The notes under the pieces are model-generated. The model was not told the origin of the DNA and did no database searches. It saw only the letters and a program-made list of their open reading frames with translations. The translations under genes were made by a program, and so were the position numbers. Positions 26,301 to 35,162 of a stretch of DNA of 64,000 nt are shown piece after piece (positions within the stretch are counted from its first letter, which is position 1; each line of letters starts with the position of its first letter). Origin of the DNA: JBKBIP01 sp046297495. GTDB taxonomy: Bacteria > Planctomycetota > Planctomycetia > Gemmatales > Gemmataceae. The stretch spans positions 46,438 to 110,437 of the forward strand of contig JBKBIP010000022.1 in assembly GCA_046297495.1 (NCBI GenBank), written 5' to 3'.

Positions 26301-28619
26301 CACGTAATGGACGGAACCCAACTCCATGCCCGCGTCATGATATGCTCGATCCATAGCAAGAGAAGGATGGCACCCATTCCGCGAACTGACACCGACTCCA
26401 CGAATAACGGCATAAACGGATTGCCCATCGCGCGTGGCATCATCCAGGCGGCGCAATACCAGCGCGGCGGCTCCCTCTCCTCTGAATCCCGACACTTCAG
26501 CGGCAAGCTGAGATCGGAAATCTCCTGTCAAATCAACGGCCCCGACAATGGCTTGATCGATCTCCCCATGCCGCAGCGCCCGGACGGCTACCTCCAATCC
26601 GCGCAACCCCGAATTCTCTTCGGCGCAGATCATGAAACTGGGGCCCCCCAGGCGATACAATCTGGCGATGCGGCTGGCCACGATATTTCCCAGCGATCCC
26701 ATGACCCGGTTGGCATTCAGCGGCGGAGTGACGACATCGCGGAGTTTCTCTATCCAGTCGTCCAGCTCCTTCGCGGATACTTCCAATTGAAGCTTTCTGG
26801 CCCATTCTTTCGCTCGGTTATTCATCGACCAGCGAACGTGGTAATTCGTGGCGTTCAGGTCCATTTCCGTGCCGATGAATACTCCCGTCCGTTCGTTTCT
26901 GTCCCCTACGCCGCCAGCATCTCGAATCGCTCCCGACGCCACGATGAGCATGAGCACTTGTTGGGGTAGTATCTCCATCAATTCACGCGGCGGAATACGA
27001 AACTGATTCAAAGGAATTTTCAATGAATCCATGAAAAATCCTGACCACCATTCTTCTTCCCACCCACTTTGCCGGACCCATTGGTACCGGTCGATTCCCC
27101 AGTTGCCCTGCTTCGATGCAGGGACTGTCTGTGTATCCATCTCCTGCACCCGATATAGTAAATCCCGCAAGCCTCGCCAAGGTCCAAAATGCGCTTCCAT
27201 GCCAACGATGGCAATGGGACTACATGGATCGTGCGAGAGAGTAGGAGTGAATGAAAAAATCGGAGATGTTGAAGGTAGGTACTCTTCCAATAAGATATGA
27301 GCATTGATGCCGCCGAAACCAAAAGCACTAACAGCGGCTCGTCGTGGTCGGGTGGTTTCGCGTCGGGACCAAGGAGCCGGTTCATGCAAGATGCGAAAGG
27401 GACTAGTTCGCAAGGGAATCGTGGGAGAAGGAGACTGGAAATTAGTCGTGGGAGGTAACGTCTTGTGCCGAAATGCCAGTAACACCTTCGCTAATCCGGC
27501 GGCGCCGGCCGCAGTGAGCAGATGCCCCACGGTCGATTTCACCGAACCAATCACACACTGCCCTGCTTGCCAACCATCCGTACCCCATAACGCGCGTAGA
27601 CTTTCAAATTCCACGGCGTCACCCACGGGAGTCCCGGTCGCATGGCATTCGATGAGGTCAACGTCGGCTGGCTGCCAGCTCGCTTGTCGGTACGCCTCGC
27701 GCATGGCCCGCAGTTGCCCTTCGACGGCGGGGGCCAGTAGGTTGCCTTCGACATCATTGGCCAAACCAATTCCAGCAATTACCGCGTATATATGGTCTCC
27801 GTCTCGTTGTGCGTCCGCCAGACGCTTGAGCACGAACATCCCCGCCCCTTCACCGACTACCAAACCATTGGCCTGAGCGTCAAAAGGGGAGCAGGTACCC
27901 GTTGGAGACAGTGCCCGCAGTTGCGCGAAACCCATCTGTGTGTACAAACAGTCCGGCCGAGAAACACCTCCTGCGATCATGGCATCGGCGCGCTCCGCGC
28001 GTAACTCATCCGCTGCCAGTTTAATGGCATAGAGCGATGACGCGCACGCGGCATCCAGTGTGCAACTACCACCGCCCAGTCCCAGTGCCCGCGCCAGTAG
28101 TCCCGCTGGCATTCCGGCCACATACCGATTCCACGGATGGACCGCCAATCCACGCGTGCGAGCCGTGCCGAGTAACTGCTCCTCGAAGCAACGGTTGAGA
28201 AAGTCACGGCTCAGTTCCGACACTTTCTCCGTTGGCAGGGCGATGTTGCCAAGAATGACTCCCACTCGATCTCGATTCAGATGAGCGGTTACGGCATCCT
28301 TCCATGCCTGACGCCCCACATGTAATGTCAAATGAAAGACAGGATCAAGTTGTTGAAGTAGCTCCAAATTGATATGCAGGTCTTGGCCATTCAGTTGAAA
28401 CTCATCTAAGTAGTAACCGCGCGTGGAATAGACTTTGTCAGGACTGGCAATTTCAGGTGCCAAAACATCCTTGCACTCCACTATCCAACGACCCGGAGGC
28501 ACTTCCCGCACGGTGTCCACGCATCCCACGATATTGGCCCAGAACTGTTCCCATGTTGAGGAACCGGGAAACAATCCTCCCATACCGACAATGGCAATAC
28601 GTGGTTGCTGATTCTTCAT
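23376..28619 (-). CDS. pfaC: PfaC-type polyunsaturated fatty acid synthase subunit (KS-CLF-DH-DH)
   Basis: The 1747-residue protein has an active ketosynthase (about 5-445; Cys192 in 'LDAACASSL', His326 in 'CHATGT', His366 in 'VGHLLTAAG'). A chain-length-factor-like ketosynthase follows (about 465-880), in which the nucleophile position is Glu667 in 'ICAEENSGL'. The C-terminal half holds four FabA-type hotdog folds arranged as two double-hotdog dehydratases: 'LDRWYLDHGRIPSG', 'WFLTCHFVDDQVMPGTL', 'LDAWYFHSNRQPVMPF' and 'AWFFQVHFYQDPVWPGSL'. This order is that of PfaC in EPA/DHA synthases. It extends acyl chains and sets double-bond positions with PfaA and PfaD. It begins 54 bases after pfaA. 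Confidence 0.93.
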   Translation of the reverse strand: MKNQQPRIAIVGMGGLFPGSSTWEQFWANIVGCVDTVREVPPGRWIVECKDVLAPEIASPDKVYSTRGYYLDEFQLNGQDLHINLELLQQLDPVFHLTLHVGRQAWKDAVTAHLNRDRVGVILGNIALPTEKVSELSRDFLNRCFEEQLLGTARTRGLAVHPWNRYVAGMPAGLLARALGLGGGSCTLDAACASSLYAIKLAADELRAERADAMIAGGVSRPDCLYTQMGFAQLRALSPTGTCSPFDAQANGLVVGEGAGMFVLKRLADAQRDGDHIYAVIAGIGLANDVEGNLLAPAVEGQLRAMREAYRQASWQPADVDLIECHATGTPVGDAVEFESLRALWGTDGWQAGQCVIGSVKSTVGHLLTAAGAAGLAKVLLAFRHKTLPPTTNFQSPSPTIPLRTSPFRILHEPAPWSRRETTRPRRAAVSAFGFGGINAHILLEEYLPSTSPIFSFTPTLSHDPCSPIAIVGMEAHFGPWRGLRDLLYRVQEMDTQTVPASKQGNWGIDRYQWVRQSGWEEEWWSGFFMDSLKIPLNQFRIPPRELMEILPQQVLMLIVASGAIRDAGGVGDRNERTGVFIGTEMDLNATNYHVRWSMNNRAKEWARKLQLEVSAKELDDWIEKLRDVVTPPLNANRVMGSLGNIVASRIARLYRLGGPSFMICAEENSGLRGLEVAVRALRHGEIDQAIVGAVDLTGDFRSQLAAEVSGFRGEGAAALVLRRLDDATRDGQSVYAVIRGVGVSSRNGCHPSLAMDRAYHDAGMELGSVHYVDCCDHMTDLPQADATANRSVGSVTKDIGDCGAALGLAGLVKVTLGLQHGRFQRAAVLCHSLDGNDVCVILDEVPTSARKPANPAITQDISATANERMLTIPVGKAELQIPLPPRCSRQSTEQVPAVVVDSAILDNDISFDPLLRNLISTRAAIAETHGSYLRFAQTTTEHMTKIMQFQGLLLDRFLHDSLMYLTKTPDAPTPATILNHVPAPFLDYDQCLEFAVGSISKVLGSEYAEIDGYPTRVRLPDEPLMLVDQILAVEGKLHSLTSGRIVTEHEVRLDRWYLDHGRIPSGVAIEAGQADLFLAGYLGIDFQTKGLAVYRLLDAAVTYHRGLPQPGEVIRYDIRIVQFFRQGNTYLFRFEFDGTVNGQPLLTMRDGCAGFFTPAELATGKGIVPTELQRRHCEGSRSPDWRDLAPLTVGHYGEEELAFLRRGDLGGCFGPDFAKLNLRSPMRLPGGLLKLIDRITHLDPNGGRFGLGLIRSEIDIHPGDWFLTCHFVDDQVMPGTLMYESCLQTLRFFLMRLGWLGEEEEVTAEPVPGVTSRLKCRGQVTANTKIAAYEIHIKELGYRPEPFAIADAFMFADGKAIVAITDMTLQLTGLTQEKAQNLWRRTRSVLFDQERLLAFAIGKPSEAFGEPYRIFDDNRFIARLPGPPYLLLSRVTSIEGDAWILQEGNTVVTEYEVPLDAWYFHSNRQPVMPFAVLQEIALQSCGFLAAHMGSALISDMDLHFRNLGGEAVQLAPVYPDAGTLTTRARVTRISRAANMMIQQYEFETRCGDTLIYRGETVFGFFTAAALAQQVGIAEASPYRPTWEEQEEGSRFPYPDTVPFPDRRLGMLDRIDLYAPRGGRHGFGFIQGSKQVDPQAWFFQVHFYQDPVWPGSLGEEAFLQLLKVVAVERWGTPANSVLQAAAFHVPHRWTYRGQVIPTNREVVIQAEIHAVDDADMLLRADGWLLVDGKVIYQFNDFSLQVWP

Positions 28620-28673
28620 GATGGGACACGAGGTAATGTCGATTATTAAAATTCCGAATCGGTGATGATGGTA

Positions 28674-31600
28674 TCAAGTGGTGATTGTGGTGACCGATAA
28701 TTGATTACGGCGAAACGATTGGTTCAGGCCAGCATCGATCACACACTCATAATCGCGCAGGCAGGCCAATAAGCGGCCATTACCGTCCAGATATTCCAAA
28801 TGCACTCGTGCCATTTTTTCCGTGGCACGCGATACGTGGGCCACGACACGAACTTCTCCTTGTGGAAAAGCACGCGTGAATTGGCGATATGAACCCAGGT
28901 AACAAGGTAATGAGCAGCAACCGTATTGTTCCATGCTCCACAACACCATGAGTTGAAAGCTGCTGTCCAACACGAGAGGATCAGCTAACCAAGCACCGCG
29001 CAAAGGTTGTTCGATCCAATCAGTTGGTGGTGGTGCGGTACGAACCACGGCCTGGATTCCTTGAGGGCCACAACTTTCGATCCGCTCGACACCTTGCCAA
29101 TGAGGACCGTGGAAGAGTATGTCGGAATAGACCGCGGAAAGAGAACGCGCATAGGGACTACCTTGGACATCCGATAGGCTTCGATGATCGCGGGGGATTT
29201 CGGTTGTAAGCACGATATCAGCTCGAGTATGATGGACTTCCTTTCCATCACCGCGAATTCCTCGCAACTCCACGGGTACGTGAAACAAATCTCCCTGTTT
29301 CCGAGCTTTACCTGACAAAAAGTGAATCGAGTAACTGTCCCCTTCTTCTAGTAAGATACCATGTAGCACGCGCAAATCATCGCAGCCATGAAACCGCAAA
29401 CCGGGATGGGCGTGCATTGCCGCATGCGCTAACCACTCCAGCAACAACGCCACCGGCACCACCGCCCGACCGTCAATAACATGAGAACGTAGTACCGGAA
29501 AACGGTGAATCTCCAATTCTCGTTCCAGGACGACTTGCAAGGAGTTACTCGGTTTGGACATGGAAGGGGACGATAAGTTATCTTGAGACCTACCCATCAC
29601 GACCACCTCAACCGGGCGGCGATCCTTAACGCTCAGCTCCTCCAGGAAGTACCGTGCTCCGGCAGCCAGAGGAATCAAGCCAATACCTTCTTTTTGGAAT
29701 AGATCGCGCAGCGACGGAGTTACCATCCCCCCCGCCCACGGTCCCCAATTAATGGACACAACGCGGCAATGGGGTCGCAAGCGTGCTTGTTGCTGAGCTA
29801 TTTTATTCAGCACTTCGTTGGCAACCGCGTAGTCAACCTGGCCCACCCGTCCAAAACGTGCCGTGGATGAAGAGAATAGCGCCAGAATACGCAAGTCATC
29901 GTCAGTGAGCTCACGCAGTATCGTTCGCAAGCCGACGATTTTCGTGTCATACACCTGTTTGAACTGGTCTTCCGATTTATCCTCAATCCGGCGGTCAGCG
30001 ATGACTCCCGCGCCGTGAATGAATCCGCGAATGGGGCCTAGTGACTGGCGAATTTCGGTCAGCATCTGATGAACGGCGGCGGCGTCCCGCACATCCACGG
30101 AGCGATAATACACCGGAGCACCCGTGGCCGCGATACGATTCAGGTTATGACGTATTTCACGCTGATGGATTACTGTTTGATACTGTTCGCCAATTTGTCG
30201 TGGCGTGGCCGACGCCGGACTATGTTCTCGCAAAACACGCTTAATCTCGCTTTCATGGGTCAATCCAGCTAACCAGTCCGGTTCGGTACCAGGTTCGGGA
30301 CTACGTCCCAATAATACCAAAGTGGGACGGCAAGCTCTTGCTAAGGCTAAGGCAGCTTCCGCGGTTACTCCCCGGCCACCACCACTGATGAGAATGACAT
30401 CACCTGCTTCCAGAGGTAAGCTACTGGATGAGGGCAAATGTGACGGTGTTAGTTGCAACGTCCACCGTCCTTGTGCGGAGATGCCAACTTCACACGGACC
30501 AGACAGAAACATCTCATGACTGATAGCGGCGGCGGCCTCATCATCATCCATTCCAGCAGCTGTGACATCCAGAGCCTTGCAGGTTACCTCCGGCCATTCC
30601 AGGGAAGCTGTTTTGACCAGCCCCGCCAAGCCACCACTGAGCGGTTCTTGATCCACATCCAGATCGAGCAGACCAAACGCGCCATCCATGCGGGAAATAG
30701 TGATAAAGATTGCTTCCCTTTGTTGGCCGGCTCGACGCAACGCGGATGCACTGGCTTGCAACCAGCCAAACGCATGCCGTAACCAAGTGTCTGTTGTTCC
30801 AGCAATGGGGGCTAACATGATCAGACCACTCAAACTTTGGGAGAAGGACAGATCTGGCAATGTCCCCCAGGATATTCGTTGACAACGATACCCCAGCATA
30901 CGCAGGCGTTCTTCGAGGCGTTGGGCCAACGGCACACCATCACTCACCAGGACGATTTCGGCACCATTTGGTAGACAAACTTCCTGCCGACCGGATGTCC
31001 CATCGAATTCCACGGCGGTCAAGACGTGACGTTCGAGTAGTTCCCATCCATCCGCGTTTTCTATTGTTGGATTCAGAGGAGGTATGACACTTTCATCGGT
31101 GGATGGCCCAATGGTCTGTTCCACCATACCTTCCGATGAATCCGAACCCTTTGGTGTAGCCGTCAAAAAGTCCAGCACCTGACGGATGGTATGCAAGGTG
31201 CCGAGCTGTTCGGGTTGGACGGCTGGCCTATTCGGTAGCTGCTCTTGAAGCGCGGCGAAGATTTCCACACGTTTGATGGAGTCTATACCCAAATCGGTGT
31301 CCAACACCATATCCAGTTCGAGCATGTCCGTGGGGTAGCCGGTTTTCTCCGCGATTACCTCTACCAAAATTTGCTGAATTTGTTGTTGGTCATCCTTCGC
31401 CGAAGTCTCCGTTGAGCGTGAGACCAACGAACCACTGGAAACGAATTCATTCGTGCTTTGTGTCAGGAAACCAACTACCTGACGCAAAGTGTGCAATGTC
31501 CCCAAGTGCTCCGGCTTCACTGCTGGAGCTTCGGGTAGTTTCTCCTGAAGCGCGGCGAAGATCTCCACACGTTTGATGGAGTCAATACCCAAATCGGTAT

Positions 31601-34600
31601 CCAGATTCATATCCAGGTCGAGCATGTCTGCGGGGTACCCCGTTTTCTCTGCCACGACGTCGAGCAGCACCGTTTGCGCGGCGCTTAGGGACGCCATAGA
31701 CACGGCTGACGGTGGGACGGAAGTAGTCGATGAGAGGATGGCTGACCGTTGTTCATCGTCGGCGGGGATGTCGGTCTGGACTGGCGCGCTTGGCTCTTGT
31801 CGAATTGGTGTTGATTTTGGAGTAAGAGAAGTTTGAGAAATCGTGGAGGGGGACAGCGTGGCTGGTGAGGCAGTCGGTGTTTGTAGCATTGGTGCTGAAG
31901 AAGTCTGCCCCAAGGATGCGAGGACCAGCTGCTGTTGTTGCTCGATCAAAAGGTGTAACGTTTTCTGGGCGGCATCTTGTCCTTCCAGAAATTGCCGATG
32001 CACCTGGGCAGTCTGTTCCTGCATCTTCTGGAAAGCGGCCAGACTGTCTTGCGTGATTTTCAGAGCCTGTGTTAATGCCGATGGTGGAAAATTTGTTGTC
32101 ATAACCTTGTCTGTTTGCGGATGCGAGGTTGGTTGCGAATCCACTAATTGCCGAGGCACGCTGGCGGATACCTGTTTGGGTATCACATCGGAGCGAGGTG
32201 AAGAGGTAGCGATGGTGGCGAGGGCTTTGTCTTCGGACAGGATGGCTGTTTCCCTCGATGAAGAAACGGAGGACGTTGAGGCTGGCACGGTTTGTTCTTG
32301 CAGTTCGTATTTCGGCGGAATTGTTGGTAATACTTTGGATTTGACATAATTGGCGCCACAAAGAAGGACGGTTAATGTCGGTTTATCATTCGATTTGGGA
32401 AGCCGAGGTGGGTTGCCATCCTCCCAGAGCGTAAGGCGAACCGGGTAGCCTAACATGGCTAGTCGCGCCAGTAGATGGGCCAAGTCCACGCAGCCAGGAC
32501 GTTTGCCGGTCGAGGCATCAAGGGCAATAGCAGTATGTTCTTGGACTGGCAAGATAGCTTCGACTAAGCGCGTCAAGGTACAGCCGGGACCAACTTCCAC
32601 GAATGTTCGCACCCCGGCCTTGGCCATGTCCTCGATCTCCGCCACGAACTCCACCGGCTGGGCGAGCTGTTTGGCCAAGAGGGTACGAGCGGCGTGCCCG
32701 TCGGCCGGATAAAGCCGTCCCGTACTGTTGGAATAGGCGGGGATGCGCGGAGGACGAAAGGGGGTCCGTTCCAGGATGGTGCGAAACGGCTCGCAGGCTT
32801 CCGCCACCAGGCTGCTATGAAATGCCGCAGACACCGGCAGGCGGGTAGCTCGTAATCGGCGTTGACCAAAGGAGGCAACCGCTCGACTAATTACCCCGCT
32901 TGGTCCAGACAGCACCACTTGGTTCGGAGCATTTTTGTTGGCGATGGTTAGATCGAGTTTCTCCGCGCGTAGTACCTCCGTGACGGTCCCTAGTGCCGCA
33001 TGGACGGCCAACATGGCGCCGCTATCGCCGGGTACCTCGGCCATCAATCGGCCACGCTCCCGCGACAGAGTCAGAAACGCCTCGGTTTCCAAACACCCAG
33101 CGGCGCATAATGCGGTTAGCTCTCCATAACTGTGGCCAGCGACCGCTTGCGGATGTATGCCAAATTGTTCGAGAAGACGCATTGCACCCAGACTGACAGC
33201 ACCAATGGCAGGTTGGGCCACGCGAGTGGAACGTAACCGGCGTTCCTGTTCCTCTCGATCCTCGGTGGTGAAAGCTGGATAGGGATAGATGGCATCACTG
33301 AGCCGTTCTCCTGGTTCAGCATCCGACGCGAAGATGGCGTTGGCCTGCGTGAGAGCTTCTTGCACTACTGGAAATTGACAAGCCAAGTCGCGCAACATGC
33401 CGACATACTGTGAACCTTGTCCTGGAAAAAGAAACGCCAACGGTTCCGGCGTCTGATTGCAAGCGCAGTACGCCCCGTCCGGCGTCTGCCAAGATGTTGG
33501 GTTGTCATCTTTTTGCAACATTGCCTGGGCATTCGCCAACAAACGTGGTAAATCGGTGCGGTCTTTCTCGATGACGAATGCTAGTCGGTAAGGTTGCGAT
33601 GGTCGGAAGGCACGGCGAGTTTGATCGGCCTGTTGGCGGAGTTCTTCCCAATTACTCGGCGGCGACCAACGCCTTAGTTGGTCTAGCAATTCGCTCTTGT
33701 GGTAACAAGCGAAAGTCACGATTTCAACATTGCCTTCCCAGTCGATGGATTTCTTATGCGGTTCCGCTTCTTCCAGCACGCAATGAAAGTTACTCCCACC
33801 GAAGCCAAATGAACTAACAGCGGCTCGACGCGGATGATCAGGTACCGGCAACCAGGGGCGTTTTTCGGTATTCACATAGAATGGTGATTGGCCCGGAGCA
33901 ATTGGGTCCAGCGGCTGTTGTACCTTGATGGTGGGAGGTAGTACCTTATGGTGCAGGGCCAAGGCCGCCTTGATAAGACCCGCCGCTCCCGCCGCCGCCT
34001 TGGTGTGGCCGATCTGAGACTTCACCGAACCCAGAGCGCACCAGGTGCCTTGTGATCCAGCAGCTCGGTACACTTCCGCCAGCGCGGTTGCTTCGGTGGC
34101 GTCGCCAACACGAGTACCCGTGCCATGCGCTTCCACTAGCTCAATGGTGTCCGGGGTGACACGCGCCTGGTGGTAAGCGGCGCGTAAGGCTCGTTTCTGG
34201 CCGTCGGCGTTGGGAGCATACACGGCGTTTCCCTTGCCATCGCTGGAGGTACCCATACCGCGAATGACGGCATAAATCCGATCACCATCCCGGCGGGCGT
34301 CTCCCCAGCGCTTCAATACAATCATGCCCAACCCTTCGCCGAGAATGGTACCGTCTCCCCCCTGGTCGAAGGGGCGGGCATCGCCACTGGGAGATAGGGC
34401 TGGCGTTTTACTGAAGCACATGTACATAAAAATGTCGTTAAATGTATCGACGCCGCCAGTCAACACCATGTCCGCGCGGCCGCTCGTCAATTCCAGGGCG
34501 GCCAGATGGATGGCGCTTAGGGAGCTGGCACAGGCGGCATCGACGACGCAGTTCGTGCCACCCAGGTTGAGGCGATTGGCGATGCGTCCGGCCACGACAT

Positions 34601-35162
34601 TTCCCAGCAAGCCGGGGAAAGAATTCTCTTGCCAATCGACGTACTCCCCCGCGATGCGGCGTACCACGTCCTCCGCCACTGCGTCTGGGACGCCTGCCTC
34701 CTTCAGGGCCTTGCGCCAGATCGGGTGTCCCAGACGTGCTCCCAAGGGGATCACCAGCTCCAACGTGCCGGTGACACCTAAGATGACACTGACGCGACTC
34801 CGATCAAAGGCCCGTTCCGGCCCATAACCAGCGTCCCGCAAGGCTTGCTCGGCCACGACTAACCCCAACAGTTGCGCGGTGTCGGTAGCTTCGAGATCGT
34901 TGGGAGCGATACCGAATTGGAGCGGAGTGAATGCGATGGGGTTGAGGAAACCACCGCGCTGAGCGTAGCAACGGTCGGGGGCTTTCGGGTCGGGATCGAA
35001 GTAGTCGGTCACCGACCAATGTGTGGGCGGAATGGGAGTGATGGCATCGACGCCATTCTTGATATTGGACCAGTAGGCGCCCAAATGGTCCGCTTGAGGA
35101 AACAAACAGCCGATGCCGATAATCGCCAGAGGCTCCGGCGGGGAGGGGTGTTCCTGGTTCAC
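28674..35162 (-). CDS. pfaA: PfaA-type polyunsaturated fatty acid synthase (KS-AT-ACP-ACP-KR-DH)
   Basis: The start is a GTG at 35162 forming GTGA with the pfaD stop, with AGGAG six bases upstream; this gives 2162 residues. Domains: ketosynthase 10-465 (Cys211 in 'VDAACASSL', His346 'HGTGT', His386 'IGHTKAAAG'); malonyl transferase 575-880 ('FPGQGSQYVG', Ser678 in 'AGHSYGEL'); Ser/Thr/Pro/Gln linker; two acyl carrier proteins with Ser1195 and Ser1295 in identical 'DTDLGIDSIKRVEIFAALQE'; ketoreductase about 1590-1860 ('ILISGGGRGVTAEAAL'). A C-terminal PKS-type dehydratase-like hotdog segment includes 'SHVIDGRAVVPVALLLEW'. Marine PfaA proteins usually carry four to nine carrier domains; here there are two. 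No transferase like PfaB is adjacent. Confidence 0.93.
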   Translation of the reverse strand: MNQEHPSPPEPLAIIGIGCLFPQADHLGAYWSNIKNGVDAITPIPPTHWSVTDYFDPDPKAPDRCYAQRGGFLNPIAFTPLQFGIAPNDLEATDTAQLLGLVVAEQALRDAGYGPERAFDRSRVSVILGVTGTLELVIPLGARLGHPIWRKALKEAGVPDAVAEDVVRRIAGEYVDWQENSFPGLLGNVVAGRIANRLNLGGTNCVVDAACASSLSAIHLAALELTSGRADMVLTGGVDTFNDIFMYMCFSKTPALSPSGDARPFDQGGDGTILGEGLGMIVLKRWGDARRDGDRIYAVIRGMGTSSDGKGNAVYAPNADGQKRALRAAYHQARVTPDTIELVEAHGTGTRVGDATEATALAEVYRAAGSQGTWCALGSVKSQIGHTKAAAGAAGLIKAALALHHKVLPPTIKVQQPLDPIAPGQSPFYVNTEKRPWLPVPDHPRRAAVSSFGFGGSNFHCVLEEAEPHKKSIDWEGNVEIVTFACYHKSELLDQLRRWSPPSNWEELRQQADQTRRAFRPSQPYRLAFVIEKDRTDLPRLLANAQAMLQKDDNPTSWQTPDGAYCACNQTPEPLAFLFPGQGSQYVGMLRDLACQFPVVQEALTQANAIFASDAEPGERLSDAIYPYPAFTTEDREEQERRLRSTRVAQPAIGAVSLGAMRLLEQFGIHPQAVAGHSYGELTALCAAGCLETEAFLTLSRERGRLMAEVPGDSGAMLAVHAALGTVTEVLRAEKLDLTIANKNAPNQVVLSGPSGVISRAVASFGQRRLRATRLPVSAAFHSSLVAEACEPFRTILERTPFRPPRIPAYSNSTGRLYPADGHAARTLLAKQLAQPVEFVAEIEDMAKAGVRTFVEVGPGCTLTRLVEAILPVQEHTAIALDASTGKRPGCVDLAHLLARLAMLGYPVRLTLWEDGNPPRLPKSNDKPTLTVLLCGANYVKSKVLPTIPPKYELQEQTVPASTSSVSSSRETAILSEDKALATIATSSPRSDVIPKQVSASVPRQLVDSQPTSHPQTDKVMTTNFPPSALTQALKITQDSLAAFQKMQEQTAQVHRQFLEGQDAAQKTLHLLIEQQQQLVLASLGQTSSAPMLQTPTASPATLSPSTISQTSLTPKSTPIRQEPSAPVQTDIPADDEQRSAILSSTTSVPPSAVSMASLSAAQTVLLDVVAEKTGYPADMLDLDMNLDTDLGIDSIKRVEIFAALQEKLPEAPAVKPEHLGTLHTLRQVVGFLTQSTNEFVSSGSLVSRSTETSAKDDQQQIQQILVEVIAEKTGYPTDMLELDMVLDTDLGIDSIKRVEIFAALQEQLPNRPAVQPEQLGTLHTIRQVLDFLTATPKGSDSSEGMVEQTIGPSTDESVIPPLNPTIENADGWELLERHVLTAVEFDGTSGRQEVCLPNGAEIVLVSDGVPLAQRLEERLRMLGYRCQRISWGTLPDLSFSQSLSGLIMLAPIAGTTDTWLRHAFGWLQASASALRRAGQQREAIFITISRMDGAFGLLDLDVDQEPLSGGLAGLVKTASLEWPEVTCKALDVTAAGMDDDEAAAAISHEMFLSGPCEVGISAQGRWTLQLTPSHLPSSSSLPLEAGDVILISGGGRGVTAEAALALARACRPTLVLLGRSPEPGTEPDWLAGLTHESEIKRVLREHSPASATPRQIGEQYQTVIHQREIRHNLNRIAATGAPVYYRSVDVRDAAAVHQMLTEIRQSLGPIRGFIHGAGVIADRRIEDKSEDQFKQVYDTKIVGLRTILRELTDDDLRILALFSSSTARFGRVGQVDYAVANEVLNKIAQQQARLRPHCRVVSINWGPWAGGMVTPSLRDLFQKEGIGLIPLAAGARYFLEELSVKDRRPVEVVVMGRSQDNLSSPSMSKPSNSLQVVLERELEIHRFPVLRSHVIDGRAVVPVALLLEWLAHAAMHAHPGLRFHGCDDLRVLHGILLEEGDSYSIHFLSGKARKQGDLFHVPVELRGIRGDGKEVHHTRADIVLTTEIPRDHRSLSDVQGSPYARSLSAVYSDILFHGPHWQGVERIESCGPQGIQAVVRTAPPPTDWIEQPLRGAWLADPLVLDSSFQLMVLWSMEQYGCCSLPCYLGSYRQFTRAFPQGEVRVVAHVSRATEKMARVHLEYLDGNGRLLACLRDYECVIDAGLNQSFRRNQLSVTTITT
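31247..31648 (-). repeat. Tandem repeat encoding the two acyl carrier domains of pfaA
   Basis: Two blocks exactly 300 bases apart are nearly identical at the DNA level. They encode the carrier domains centred on codons 1195 and 1295, and include the shared reverse-strand text GACTCCATCAAACGTGTGGA. The repeat extends into the flanking 'EKTGYP-DML-LDM-LDTD' and 'GTLHT-RQV' segments. This indicates recent duplication or gene conversion between the two domains. Confidence 0.8.
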
